Positions 26,694 through 34,542 of a DNA stretch of 60,850 bases are shown piece after piece. The notes under the pieces are model-generated. The model had not been told where the DNA came from, did not search any database, and saw only the letters and a program-made list of their open reading frames with translations. This DNA is from an uncultured Neomegalonema sp. (GTDB lineage Bacteria; Pseudomonadota; Alphaproteobacteria; Rhodobacterales; Rhodobacteraceae), in contig CALLLP010000016.1 of assembly GCA_938008165.1 (NCBI GenBank), forward strand, positions 1 to 60,850, in the 5' to 3' direction. The position numbers and the translations under genes were made by a program. Position 1 is the first letter of the stretch, and each line of letters begins with the position of its first letter.

Positions 26694-27298
26694 GTGGCTA
26701 TTCAATATCGATCGATCCCTATGGCGTTGTTTTGGTGCGCCAAACCCTCAATGGCGACAATCATCGCTATACCCTTACGCCAGAGCAGGATATCGCGGGG
26801 CAACCCGAGGAGATCCGTGCTTTCTGCGCCGCGCACTGGACCCCGCAAACCCGTCAGGTCTATGCGGCCTATCAGGAACGCATACCCTCTTCATCCGCCA
26901 CCACTCAGGAGGTGATGGATCGGGCCATCCTGACCCTCAAGGATCTTCACGCGTCCTTTTTACAGGCCCATGCGGGTCAGCCGACCCTTCAGGAATATGC
27001 CACATGGAAACTGAAGGAAGACGCCGCGCGCGCCTATCTTGACGGCATGCCGAGTGACGCCCAGAAAACGATGATCGAGCGCGAAGCGGCGGGCGACGAC
27101 ACCCCGCCTATGGCTCTCGCACAGGTCATTCTGCGCAAGGCCGAGGCGTTTCACCACCTGATCGGCATCGCAGGCGGGATCAAGCGCAAGGCCGATGCCG
27201 CAATCGCGCGGCTAGGCCCCGATGCGGATAATGGCGCTGCCTTGAACGATATTCTTGCCAAGGCGCGGGTAGCGTTCGACCAGGCCACTGTGTCGTGA
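26690..27298 (+). CDS. Hypothetical protein coupled to the DUF2793 gene, tail-associated
   Basis: 202 residues starting at ATG 26690, which overlaps the TGA of the DUF2793 gene. The N-terminal 80 residues are beta-rich (SISIDPYGVVLVRQTLNG); the rest is mainly helical with ARAYLDGMPSDAQKTMIERE and an alanine-rich C-terminal helix. No named domain is recognised. Tight coupling to a spike-like gene suggests a tail-fibre partner or assembly protein (inference). Confidence 0.55.
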   Translation: MSGYSISIDPYGVVLVRQTLNGDNHRYTLTPEQDIAGQPEEIRAFCAAHWTPQTRQVYAAYQERIPSSSATTQEVMDRAILTLKDLHASFLQAHAGQPTLQEYATWKLKEDAARAYLDGMPSDAQKTMIEREAAGDDTPPMALAQVILRKAEAFHHLIGIAGGIKRKADAAIARLGPDADNGAALNDILAKARVAFDQATVS

Positions 27299-27335
27299 TG
27301 TCGGGCGGTTCATCGCGACCGGATTGACCTGCGCA

Positions 27336-27374
27336 GTATCGGGAAATGACCATTTTCGGTGCATTTCCCGATAC
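27336..27374. terminator. Perfect 13-bp hairpin between convergent genes
   Basis: The arms GTATCGGGAAATG (27336-27348) and CATTTCCCGATAC (27362-27374) are exact complements around a 13-nt loop. It lies between the stops of the tail-associated gene (27298) and the convergent monooxygenase gene (27384), so it probably terminates both directions. Only short T runs follow on either side. Confidence 0.75.
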
Positions 27375-27383
27375 CTCTTGCCG

Positions 27384-29177
27384 TCACGCCTTGTGATGCA
27401 CCTCGGCCAGACCATAGACCGGCGTGGGGATGCCAGCCTCCCGCGCCTTGAGTTGCAGCGACAGGAATTGCGAATAATGCCGCGACTGGTGCAGGTTTCC
27501 GCCATGAAACCACAATGCGTCCTGCTGCGTCGGTTTCCACATATTGCGCAATTCGCCTTCCCATGGGCCGGGGTCTTTGGGTGTATCCGATCCCAAACCC
27601 CAGCATTTGCCCACTTTATCGGCCATCTCCTGACTGACAAGCTGCGCGACCCAGCCATTCATCGAGCTGTATCCGGTTGCGAAAATCACCAGATTGGCGG
27701 GCAATTCCGTGCCGTCTTCCAAGACCAGCGCATCGGCGGTCAGTTTCATCGCCTGCCCATGGGCCAGCTTGATCTTGCCATCCGCGACCAGTTCTGACGC
27801 GCCCACATCGATGTAATAGCCTGATCCACGCCGCAGGTACTTCATGAACAGCCCGGTATCGTCTGCGCCGAAATCGTTGCGAAAGCCTGCTTTTTCAAGC
27901 CGGTTATAGAAATCGGCATCTCGTTTCTTCGTTTCGTCGACTTGCGGTCCCATCACGGCGGGCAAGACCTTGTAGGGCAATGAAGCGAAAATCAGATCGG
28001 CGGTATTGTGGTCGATCCCGTTCGCAATGGCTTTTTCCGAATAGAGATCGCCAAGCGCGACATCCATCAACGTGTCGGATTTCACGATATGCGTCGTCGA
28101 GCGCTGCACCATCGTCACATCCACATCCGCTTCCCACAGCGCGGCACAGATATCATGGGCGGAGTTATTGGAGCCGACCACGACAACCCGTTTGCCCTTA
28201 TAGGCGTCCGGTCCCGGATGCTGCGAGGAATGCTGGATGTCGCCCTTGAACGCGTCCATTCCCGGCAGGTCAGGCATATTTGGTACGGCGGACATGCCGG
28301 TCGCGAAAACGAGCTGTTTCGGTTTCAGCGTCACCGCCTCGCCATCGCGGTTTACCTGTACCGTCCATTCGCCGCTCGCCTCGTCATAGGAGGCCGACTC
28401 GGCGGTCGATTTCGTCCAGTAATTCAGCTCCATGATTTTCGTGTAGCTTTCCAGCCAATCTCCCAGCTTGTCTTTTGGTGCAAAGACGGGCCAGTGATCG
28501 GGGAAGGGCAGATAGGGCAGGTGATCGTACCAGACCGGATCATGCAGGCAGAGCGACTTATAGCGCTTGCGCCAGCTATCGCCGGGGCGGTCATTTTTTT
28601 CGATGATGATCGTTGGCACGTTCAGGCGGCGCAACCGCGCCCCCAGTGCAATCCCGCCCTGACCCCCGCCGATGATGACGACATAGGGCTGCGCCGAGTA
28701 GCCAAGCTCCGCTCGCTCGCGCGCCATGCGCTCCGCATAGGTTTCGCGGTTCTTATCGGCCCCGTGCACGACTCCCGGCTCGCGTTCTGTGCCGATTTTT
28801 TCCTCATGCCCGATCAACCCCTGCGCTGTGGTCAAGAGGGTCCAGGCGCCGTTTTCCGTCAGGCGAACATGCCCGCGCCCATGGACGGCATCGGTCTGAA
28901 ACGTGATCCAAGCCTCCGCAATTCCATCGGCTTCGGTCACGTCTCCGTCGATTTTCCAGTTCTTTGGATTGACGGTATCGAGGGTTGCCGCCGCCATCTC
29001 GCCGATCGCATCGCGCCCCTCCATCGTCTTGATATTCCACGTAAAGGAAACAAGATCGCGCCAGTAGCAGTCTTCGGCGAACAGCGCCTTGAGCGCTTCG
29101 ATATCGCGGGTTTCCAACGCCGTGCCGAATGCGTCGAGCCAGGTATTCACGCGGCCCATCGGTGACTGAATATCCAT
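27384..29177 (-). CDS. FMO-like NAD(P)/FAD-dependent oxidoreductase with N-terminal SnoaL-like domain
   Basis: 597 residues from the ATG complementary to 29175-29177, with GGGAGAG upstream. Residues 1-125 resemble a SnoaL/NTF2-like domain (LKALFAEDCYWRDLVSFTW). From 165 a flavin-containing monooxygenase-type core follows: FAD motif GGGQGG at 170-175 and a second nucleotide motif in VVVVGSNNSAHD at 331-342, plus FATGYSSMNGW near the end. In the second motif the usual GxGxSG is changed to GSNNSA, as in several YUCCA/CzcO-like proteins. It probably hydroxylates or oxidises a small organic molecule. It is divergent from the RHH gene across 196 bp. Confidence 0.88.
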   Translation of the reverse strand: MDIQSPMGRVNTWLDAFGTALETRDIEALKALFAEDCYWRDLVSFTWNIKTMEGRDAIGEMAAATLDTVNPKNWKIDGDVTEADGIAEAWITFQTDAVHGRGHVRLTENGAWTLLTTAQGLIGHEEKIGTEREPGVVHGADKNRETYAERMARERAELGYSAQPYVVIIGGGQGGIALGARLRRLNVPTIIIEKNDRPGDSWRKRYKSLCLHDPVWYDHLPYLPFPDHWPVFAPKDKLGDWLESYTKIMELNYWTKSTAESASYDEASGEWTVQVNRDGEAVTLKPKQLVFATGMSAVPNMPDLPGMDAFKGDIQHSSQHPGPDAYKGKRVVVVGSNNSAHDICAALWEADVDVTMVQRSTTHIVKSDTLMDVALGDLYSEKAIANGIDHNTADLIFASLPYKVLPAVMGPQVDETKKRDADFYNRLEKAGFRNDFGADDTGLFMKYLRRGSGYYIDVGASELVADGKIKLAHGQAMKLTADALVLEDGTELPANLVIFATGYSSMNGWVAQLVSQEMADKVGKCWGLGSDTPKDPGPWEGELRNMWKPTQQDALWFHGGNLHQSRHYSQFLSLQLKAREAGIPTPVYGLAEVHHKA

Positions 29178-29325
29178 GCATACTCTCCCTGCGCGGGTGT
29201 ATTGTGTCTGCTGTCATCCGCGGCCCCGCTACCGCAGTGCGTGCAAAGCGTTGCGCAGGTTCCGGGAATTGGCAAGCGTTAACGGACGCCGTATGCGAAT
29301 GAGCCGACCAGTGCGAGGATGCTTG

Positions 29326-29343
29326 CAAATGGGGTCGCATTTG
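29326..29343. promoter_or_regulatory. Inverted repeat in the FMO/RHH divergent region
   Basis: CAAATG (29326-29331) and CATTTG (29338-29343) are exact inverted repeats separated by 6 bases, 30 bases before the RHH gene start. This size and placement would suit a regulator dimer, perhaps the RHH protein itself. With only 6 bp per arm, chance is possible. Confidence 0.3.
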
Positions 29344-29373
29344 GCTGAAAATAGCGACAGGGAGGGCTGAACC

Positions 29374-29652
29374 ATGTGCAATATCTTTGCAGGGCAGGAC
29401 CGGGCCGATTACGCCAGCGTCACCCGCTCCGTGCGTCTCAACGGGCTGTCGACCAGCATCCGGCTGGAGGCGCGCTATTGGCGAATGGTCGATGAAATCG
29501 CCGCAGCACAGGGGATGACGACCCCTAAATTCCTGTCCACACTCTACGATGAAGTGCTCGATCTGCATGGTGAAGTGTTGAATTTCGCATCCCTGTTGCG
29601 CACCGCGTGTCTCGTGCATCTGGAACAATCGGCGCATCTTCAGCCCGCGTAG
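29374..29652 (+). CDS. Ribbon-helix-helix domain protein
   Basis: 92 residues. The central part (SVRLNGLSTSIRLEARYWRM, then VDEIAAAQGMTTPKFLSTLYDE) matches the short ribbon-helix-helix proteins common in alphaproteobacteria, with a beta strand followed by two helices. Such proteins bind DNA as dimers; no regulated target is known here. It starts at ATG 29374 after CAGGGAGGG. The gene is followed, after 92 bp, by the VOC gene and may be in the same unit. Confidence 0.8.
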   Translation: MCNIFAGQDRADYASVTRSVRLNGLSTSIRLEARYWRMVDEIAAAQGMTTPKFLSTLYDEVLDLHGEVLNFASLLRTACLVHLEQSAHLQPA

Positions 29653-29744
29653 TATCCCGCTACCACCATTGACCATTCGTCCTGCACTAGGTTTCATGGA
29701 TAGCGGCGCAAGCAAACGCCGAACCATGAGGGAGAAAAGTGCCG

Positions 29745-30140
29745 ATGGCGAAAATGGTCCACTCGATGATCCGCGTGCTCGACGAGGAACGCTCGGTCGC
29801 ATTCTACCGCGATGCTTTCGGGCTTGAGGTGGCGGACCGGCTCGATTTCGACAATTTCACGCTGATCTATCTCAGCAATGCCGAAAGTCATTTCGAGTTG
29901 GAATTGACCGTCAACAAAGGCACGACCGAGGCGTATGATCTCGGCAATGGCTACGGTCATCTTGCTTTCGTGGTCGACGATGTCGATCCGCTGCATGCCC
30001 GTCTGACCGAGGCCGGGTACGAACCTCGCAAACTGACGGATTTCTCGCCGGGCGGTACATTGCTCGCGCGTTTCTTCTTCATCGCTGACCCCGATGGCTA
30101 TCAGATCGAGGTCATCCAGAAAGGCGGGCGGTTCGGCTGA
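29745..30140 (+). CDS. VOC-family protein, lactoylglutathione lyase (GloA)-like
   Basis: 131 residues. The start is ATG 29745 with GAGGGAG at a suitable distance; a GTG at 29739 is also in frame. It is a vicinal oxygen chelate fold with two paired modules. Likely metal ligands are the histidine of MVHSMIRV, the glutamate of HFELELT, the histidine of GYGHLAFVV and the glutamate of GYQIEVIQ, the GloA arrangement. It probably isomerises the hemithioacetal of methylglyoxal and glutathione. Next to two oxidoreductases a role in detoxifying reactive carbonyls is plausible (inference). Confidence 0.85.
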   Translation: MAKMVHSMIRVLDEERSVAFYRDAFGLEVADRLDFDNFTLIYLSNAESHFELELTVNKGTTEAYDLGNGYGHLAFVVDDVDPLHARLTEAGYEPRKLTDFSPGGTLLARFFFIADPDGYQIEVIQKGGRFG

Positions 30141-30181
30141 AACCGATCGACGACAATCAAAAATAACGACAGGGAGTGAAA

Positions 30182-30721
30182 ATGATGATGACGAATGACA
30201 AGGCGGGGGGCGTCAATCGACGCGATTTCCTCGCCGCATCCGGCAAGACCGCCATCGGCGCGGCCATGGTGGTCGGCAGTGGAACCTTGCTCTTACCGTC
30301 GCAGGGCTGGGGCATGGAGCTGAAGGCCATCAAGCCCGAAACCATGGCCACGATGATTCAGATGGCCCGCGACATCTATCCCCATGACCGCGTTGCCGAT
30401 AAATTCTACGCCAAGGCCATGCGCGCCCATGACGATGCGGCGGCGGATGATGAATCCAAAGCGGCCTTTTTCGAGGATGGCATCGCCGGTCTCGACGCAA
30501 AGGCCGGTGACGGCGGCTATCTCGGTCTCGGCTGGGAAGCGGATCGCGTCGCCATCCTGCGAGACATCGAAGACAGCGAGTTCTTTCAGGCCATGCGTGG
30601 CAGCCTCGTGGTCGGTCTCTATAACCAAAAGGCCATCTGGCCTCTCTTTGGGTATGAGGGCGCATCCGCCGAAAAGGGCGGATATATCGATCGCGGTTTT
30701 GATGACATCGAGTGGGTCTAG
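30182..30721 (+). CDS. Tat-exported gluconate 2-dehydrogenase subunit 3-like protein
   Basis: 179 residues. The start ATG 30182 follows AGGGA (30171-30175); 30185 and 30188 are also ATG. A twin-arginine signal is visible, R13-R14-D-F followed by a hydrophobic stretch ending near LLLPS. The mature part matches the gluconate 2-dehydrogenase subunit 3 group (MATMIQMARDIYPHDRVADK). Such small subunits accompany a GMC-type flavoprotein and carry it through the Tat system. The following gene is that flavoprotein, 12 bp downstream. Confidence 0.85.
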   Translation: MMMTNDKAGGVNRRDFLAASGKTAIGAAMVVGSGTLLLPSQGWGMELKAIKPETMATMIQMARDIYPHDRVADKFYAKAMRAHDDAAADDESKAAFFEDGIAGLDAKAGDGGYLGLGWEADRVAILRDIEDSEFFQAMRGSLVVGLYNQKAIWPLFGYEGASAEKGGYIDRGFDDIEWV

Positions 30722-30733
30722 GGGAGAAGTGAC

Positions 30734-32302
30734 ATGGCAGCACCATATGACCTGAACGACGATTCCGTCGTCGTCATCATCGGTTCCGGCGCGGGCGGCG
30801 GCACGCTCGGCAACGAATTGGCCCAAAAGGGCATCGATACCGTCATTCTTGAGGCGGGCGCACGCCACGAGGCGGATGAATTCATCAATGACGAATGGGC
30901 CAGTTTCAGCCAGCTCGCATGGCTCGACAAGCGCACGACATCGGGCAGTTGGCGCGTCGCCACCGATTTCTCTGGCCTGCCCGCATGGATCGTGAAGGCG
31001 GTTGGCGGTTCCACCACTCACTGGGCCGGGGCCAGCCTGCGCTTTCAGGAACACGAATGGCGCGCGAAAACGCATTACGGCGATGTTGAGGGGGCCAGCC
31101 TGCTCGACTGGCCCATCACCGCCGAGGACATGGCCCCCTATTACGCCAAGGCCGAGGATAAGATGGGCGTCACGCGCACCAACGGCATCCCCGGCCTGCC
31201 CGGAAACAATAACTTCAAGGTGATGGAGGCGGGCGCAAAGAAGCTGGGATACAAGCGCGTGCATACCGGCAATATGGCGATCAACAGTCAGGATCGCGAT
31301 GGCCGCACCCATTGCCAGCAATCGGGTTTCTGCTTTCAGGGCTGTAAATTCTCGGCCAAGTGGTCGACGCTTTACACCGAGATTCCCAAGGGCGAGGAAA
31401 CCGGCAAGCTCGAAGTCCGCGCCAATGCCCATGTTCTGCAAATCCAGCACGGGGATGACGGCAAGGTCACCGGCGTTCTCTATGCCGATGCCGATGGCAA
31501 TCAGCATGTGCAAAAGGCGCGTGTCGTTGCGGTGGCGGGTAACTCCATCGAAAGCCCCCGCCTCCTGCTGAACTCCGCTTCCAGCATGTTCCCGGATGGT
31601 CTTGCGAATTCGTCGGGTCAGGTGGGCAAGAACTACATGCGCCACATGACCGCCTCGGTCTATGCCAGCTTCGACAAGCCCGTTAACTTCTATCGCGGAA
31701 CGACGATGGCCGGGATCATTCAGGACGAGTCGATCCACGATCCCTCGCGTGGCTTCGTTGGCGGGTACGAGATGGAGACCTTGGCGTTGGGCGTGCCCTT
31801 CATGGCGGCATTCCTCAACCCCGGCGGATGGGGCCGCGAGTTTGCGGCGGCGATGGACACCTATGACCATATGGCGGGCATGTGGATCGTGGGCGAAGAC
31901 ATGCCGCAGGAAAGCAACGCCATCACGCTGTCGGAGGAGAAAGACCAATACGGTCTGCCTGCCCCGAACGTGCATTTCGATGACCACCCCAACGATATCG
32001 CCATGCGCAATCATGCATGGAAGCAAGGGATGGCCGTCTATGATGCGGTCGGTGCGACGCAGACCTATCCGACCCCGCCCTATCCCTCGACCCATAACCT
32101 TGGGACGAACCGGATGTCGGCGGATGCGAAGGACGGCGTGGTCAACAAATGGGGTCAATCCCATGATATCGCCAATCTCTTCGTATCGGATGGTTCGCAA
32201 TTCACGACCGGGGCCGCCGAAAACCCGACCCTGACTATCGTGAGCCTTGCCATCCGTCAGGCGGATTACATCGCCGAGCAAATGGGGCAAAAAGCGATCT
32301 GA
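30734..32302 (+). CDS. GMC oxidoreductase, flavoprotein subunit
   Basis: 522 residues without a signal peptide of its own. The FAD motif is GSGAGGG at 17-23, the GSTTHWAGASLRF segment binds the flavin, and the C-terminal GMC signature includes THNLGTNRM and ENPTLTIVSLAIRQADYI. The pair with the upstream Tat protein is the arrangement of membrane-bound gluconate/sorbitol-type dehydrogenases, where the flavoprotein is carried across as a hitchhiker. The usual cytochrome c subunit is not adjacent. The substrate, a polyol or sugar acid, is unknown. Confidence 0.9.
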   Translation: MAAPYDLNDDSVVVIIGSGAGGGTLGNELAQKGIDTVILEAGARHEADEFINDEWASFSQLAWLDKRTTSGSWRVATDFSGLPAWIVKAVGGSTTHWAGASLRFQEHEWRAKTHYGDVEGASLLDWPITAEDMAPYYAKAEDKMGVTRTNGIPGLPGNNNFKVMEAGAKKLGYKRVHTGNMAINSQDRDGRTHCQQSGFCFQGCKFSAKWSTLYTEIPKGEETGKLEVRANAHVLQIQHGDDGKVTGVLYADADGNQHVQKARVVAVAGNSIESPRLLLNSASSMFPDGLANSSGQVGKNYMRHMTASVYASFDKPVNFYRGTTMAGIIQDESIHDPSRGFVGGYEMETLALGVPFMAAFLNPGGWGREFAAAMDTYDHMAGMWIVGEDMPQESNAITLSEEKDQYGLPAPNVHFDDHPNDIAMRNHAWKQGMAVYDAVGATQTYPTPPYPSTHNLGTNRMSADAKDGVVNKWGQSHDIANLFVSDGSQFTTGAAENPTLTIVSLAIRQADYIAEQMGQKAI

Positions 32303-32311
32303 TGGATCTTT

Positions 32312-32391
32312 CGGCCCGGTGAAAAGCCGGGCCGGAACCTCTTTTCCCATCTGGAGCCTTCCGAATGATCACGAAACCATTCGGGAGGCTC
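32312..32391 (+). terminator. Two successive hairpins after the GMC gene
   Basis: First hairpin: CGGCCCGG (32312-32319) pairs with CCGGGCCG (32327-32334), then GAACCTCTTTT. Second: a 14-bp stem with one G-T pair, GAGCCTTCCGAATG (32354-32367) and CATTCGGGAGGCTC (32378-32391). Either could end the GMC transcript. The second has no T tract on the plus strand. Confidence 0.75.
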
Positions 32392-32498
32392 TGTCACAGA
32401 GGCGCTCTCATATAGTGTTGGCACGATTTCTCCATCTGGGCCGTGGTCTCCTTGTCCCTGAGGTCTCTTTGGCGAGGTCCGTCCATGGAGGGCCAGTC

Positions 32499-33260
32499 AT
32501 GAGAAGCGTGAGGCGCGACCTCGCGTCTCGCTCTTGGCTTGCGGTGATGTGCCTGTCCCTGTCCGGTGCGCCAGACGCCTTGGCCGCGACCGTCCCGCAA
32601 TGCCGTGACGATGCGATGCTGGTGTTCGATGCCTCGCGCTCGATGATCAATATCAGCAGCGATGGCGCCGACCGCCCGCGCATCGACGAAGCGCGGGCGG
32701 CTCTGCGTCAGGTCTTGCCACAGGTGACGCCGTTTCGGGATATGGGTCTGATCGTCTATGGCCCCGGCAGGCAGGATGTTTGCGGCCATATCGATCTGCG
32801 TCTCGCGCCGCTGCCCGATGCCGGTGGGCGCATCATGGCGGAGTTGGACGGCATCGCCCCCGATGGCGATACCCCATTGACCGAAGCGGTCGCGCAAGCG
32901 GCGGAGATTTTGCGCGAGCGCGTATCGTCGGGCGCCATCGTCTTGATCACCGATGGGCGCGAGACCTGCGGCGGCCAGCCCTGCCGACTGGCCGAACGCC
33001 TGTCGCGGGATGCTCCGGGCCTGACGGTCCATATCATCGGTTTCCAGACTCAGATATCGTCTTTCGAGTGGCAAAGCTTCGGCCATGACGACATTCGCAA
33101 TACCCAAGTCATCGCCCGGTGCCTCGCGGACAGGACCGGTGGCACCTATGCCACGGCCCAATCGACCGACGATCTCATTGCGGCGCTACAGGATGTGTTG
33201 GCCTGTCCGGTTATTGGCCGGGCCGGGCAGGTTACTCCGCCACCGCCGCCACGATCATAA
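32499..33260 (+). CDS. Secreted von Willebrand factor A (vWA) domain protein
   Basis: 253 residues from ATG 32499 (MRSVRRDLAS); the frame back to 32247 has no similarity to the family. An N-terminal signal-like stretch (WLAVMCLSLSGAPDALA) precedes the vWA domain. The metal-ion-dependent adhesion site is DASRS at 44-48, with threonine in GDTPLTEA and aspartate in ITDGRETC completing it. It probably binds a protein partner through a metal ion outside the cytoplasm. The chain ends in a proline-rich tail TPPPPPRS. Its 3' end overlaps the convergent ridA-like gene by 29 bp. It stands alone, with no AAA ATPase or TPR partner of the usual MoxR clusters. Confidence 0.85.
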   Translation: MRSVRRDLASRSWLAVMCLSLSGAPDALAATVPQCRDDAMLVFDASRSMINISSDGADRPRIDEARAALRQVLPQVTPFRDMGLIVYGPGRQDVCGHIDLRLAPLPDAGGRIMAELDGIAPDGDTPLTEAVAQAAEILRERVSSGAIVLITDGRETCGGQPCRLAERLSRDAPGLTVHIIGFQTQISSFEWQSFGHDDIRNTQVIARCLADRTGGTYATAQSTDDLIAALQDVLACPVIGRAGQVTPPPPPRS

Positions 33261-33582
33261 TTTCCACCTTCAGCGCCGCCCGTGCCAGTTTTGCCTCGCC
33301 GCAGCAGCGCGCCGGGGGCTTGCCGGGCACAACCCACGCATTCCACACCTCGTTCATCGCCGCGAAATCGCTCATATCGGCCAGCCAGATGGTCGCCATC
33401 AGCAGATGCTCTTTCGACGATCCGGCTTTGTCCAGCAATACCTCGATCTTTGCCAGAACATCGCGGGTCTGCGCCTGAATATCTCCGTCCGGATCGCCGA
33501 CCTGACCGGATAGGTAAATCGTGCCGTTATGGATGACGGCGGGGGTGCTGCGTGTGCCCGGTTCGATCCGCTGGATGCTCAT
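33232..33582 (-). CDS. RidA/YjgF family protein
   Basis: 116 residues from the ATG complementary to 33580-33582 (MSIQRIEPG). Landmarks are NGTIYLSGQVGDP near the N-terminus, QTRDVLAKIEVLLDKAGS, and the C-terminal PARCCGEAKLARAALKVEI with the conserved arginine that binds the substrate carboxylate. RidA hydrolyses reactive enamine/imine intermediates made by PLP enzymes. It is the last gene of a minus-strand set with the AEC transporter and the ArgE-like deacetylase; 22 bp separate it from the transporter. Confidence 0.9.
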   Translation of the reverse strand: MSIQRIEPGTRSTPAVIHNGTIYLSGQVGDPDGDIQAQTRDVLAKIEVLLDKAGSSKEHLLMATIWLADMSDFAAMNEVWNAWVVPGKPPARCCGEAKLARAALKVEIMIVAAVAE

Positions 33583-33604
33583 GGTGGTGTCCTCGTTGAA
33601 AAAA

Positions 33605-34537
33605 TCAGCCCAATGCGGCCAGCCATAGCGTGACCGAGACGATGGCGGCAACCGTGCCGACCAGCACCACATTTGCGGCCAGCGCATCGGATCGACGATA
33701 CATCACCGCGAACAGATAGATATTGATGCCCCCCGGCATGGCCCCCATCATGATCGTTACCTTGGCGACCAAGGGGTCGAGATCGAAGATCCAGAAGGCC
33801 AGTACGGCGATCAAGAGCGGCCTGACCAGCAGCGACAGGGCCACAAAGAACCCCGTTTCGATCAAATCCCCCCCGAACCGATAGCGCGTCAGCGTCGCCC
33901 CGATGCCAAACATCCCCAAGGGCAATGCGGCGGTCGCCAGCAGGCGCATCGCTTCTTCCGCCGGGGCGGGCAGGGGGATGCCCGACAGATTAAGCGCCAG
34001 CCCTGCCGTTACCGACACGACCATCGGATTGCGGCTCAGGCTGTAACCGACCTTGCGCAGTCCCGCGATCAGCCCCGCGCCATCGCGCGCTGCATTCTCC
34101 ATCGTCACGATCCCGATCAGATACATGGTCGGCGAATGGATCGCGATGATGGCCAGCGCAATGGGCAAGGCTCCTACGCCATAGGCCCGCTCGATGATCG
34201 GCAGGCCGAGGAACAGCGAATTGGCGAAGAGTGCCGTAAAGCCGGATGCCACTGCCTCGCCGGGTCTTTGGCCAAACACCCGGCGCGCCGCAAGGATGCC
34301 GAGAATGAAAACGGCAAAGGCAGGCAGGTAATAACTGGTCAGCGCCAAGGGATCGAGCCGCTCGCCCAGATCCAGCGTCGCCGTTGCCCGGAACAACAAT
34401 GCCGTCACCGCAAACCGCGTCGTAAAACGCAGCATTGCATCGACTTCACCATCCGCGATCGCCCTCAGGCGCGAAGCGATATATCCGGCAATAACGACCA
34501 AAAAGACCGGCGCAACGATGCCGAGGATGTCGAGCAT
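33605..34537 (-). CDS. AEC family (auxin efflux carrier type) membrane transporter
   Basis: 310 residues with about ten hydrophobic segments arranged as two repeats. Family landmarks are the SRLRAIADGEVDAMLRF loop and the ANSLFLGLPI segment with the conserved asparagine, and MGAMPGGINIYLFAVMYRRS near the C-terminus. AEC carriers of bacteria move organic acids such as malate or malonate. Located between RidA and an ArgE-like deacetylase, it may carry an acylated amino acid or its product (inference). Confidence 0.9.
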   Translation of the reverse strand: MLDILGIVAPVFLVVIAGYIASRLRAIADGEVDAMLRFTTRFAVTALLFRATATLDLGERLDPLALTSYYLPAFAVFILGILAARRVFGQRPGEAVASGFTALFANSLFLGLPIIERAYGVGALPIALAIIAIHSPTMYLIGIVTMENAARDGAGLIAGLRKVGYSLSRNPMVVSVTAGLALNLSGIPLPAPAEEAMRLLATAALPLGMFGIGATLTRYRFGGDLIETGFFVALSLLVRPLLIAVLAFWIFDLDPLVAKVTIMMGAMPGGINIYLFAVMYRRSDALAANVVLVGTVAAIVSVTLWLAALG

Positions 34538-34542
34538 TCCGT

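Noticed and set aside
30293..32350. 685-residue open frame on the minus strand
   Set aside because: It is antisense to the Tat protein and GMC oxidoreductase genes, both with clear motifs; His/Arg/Gly-rich composition is typical of shadow frames.
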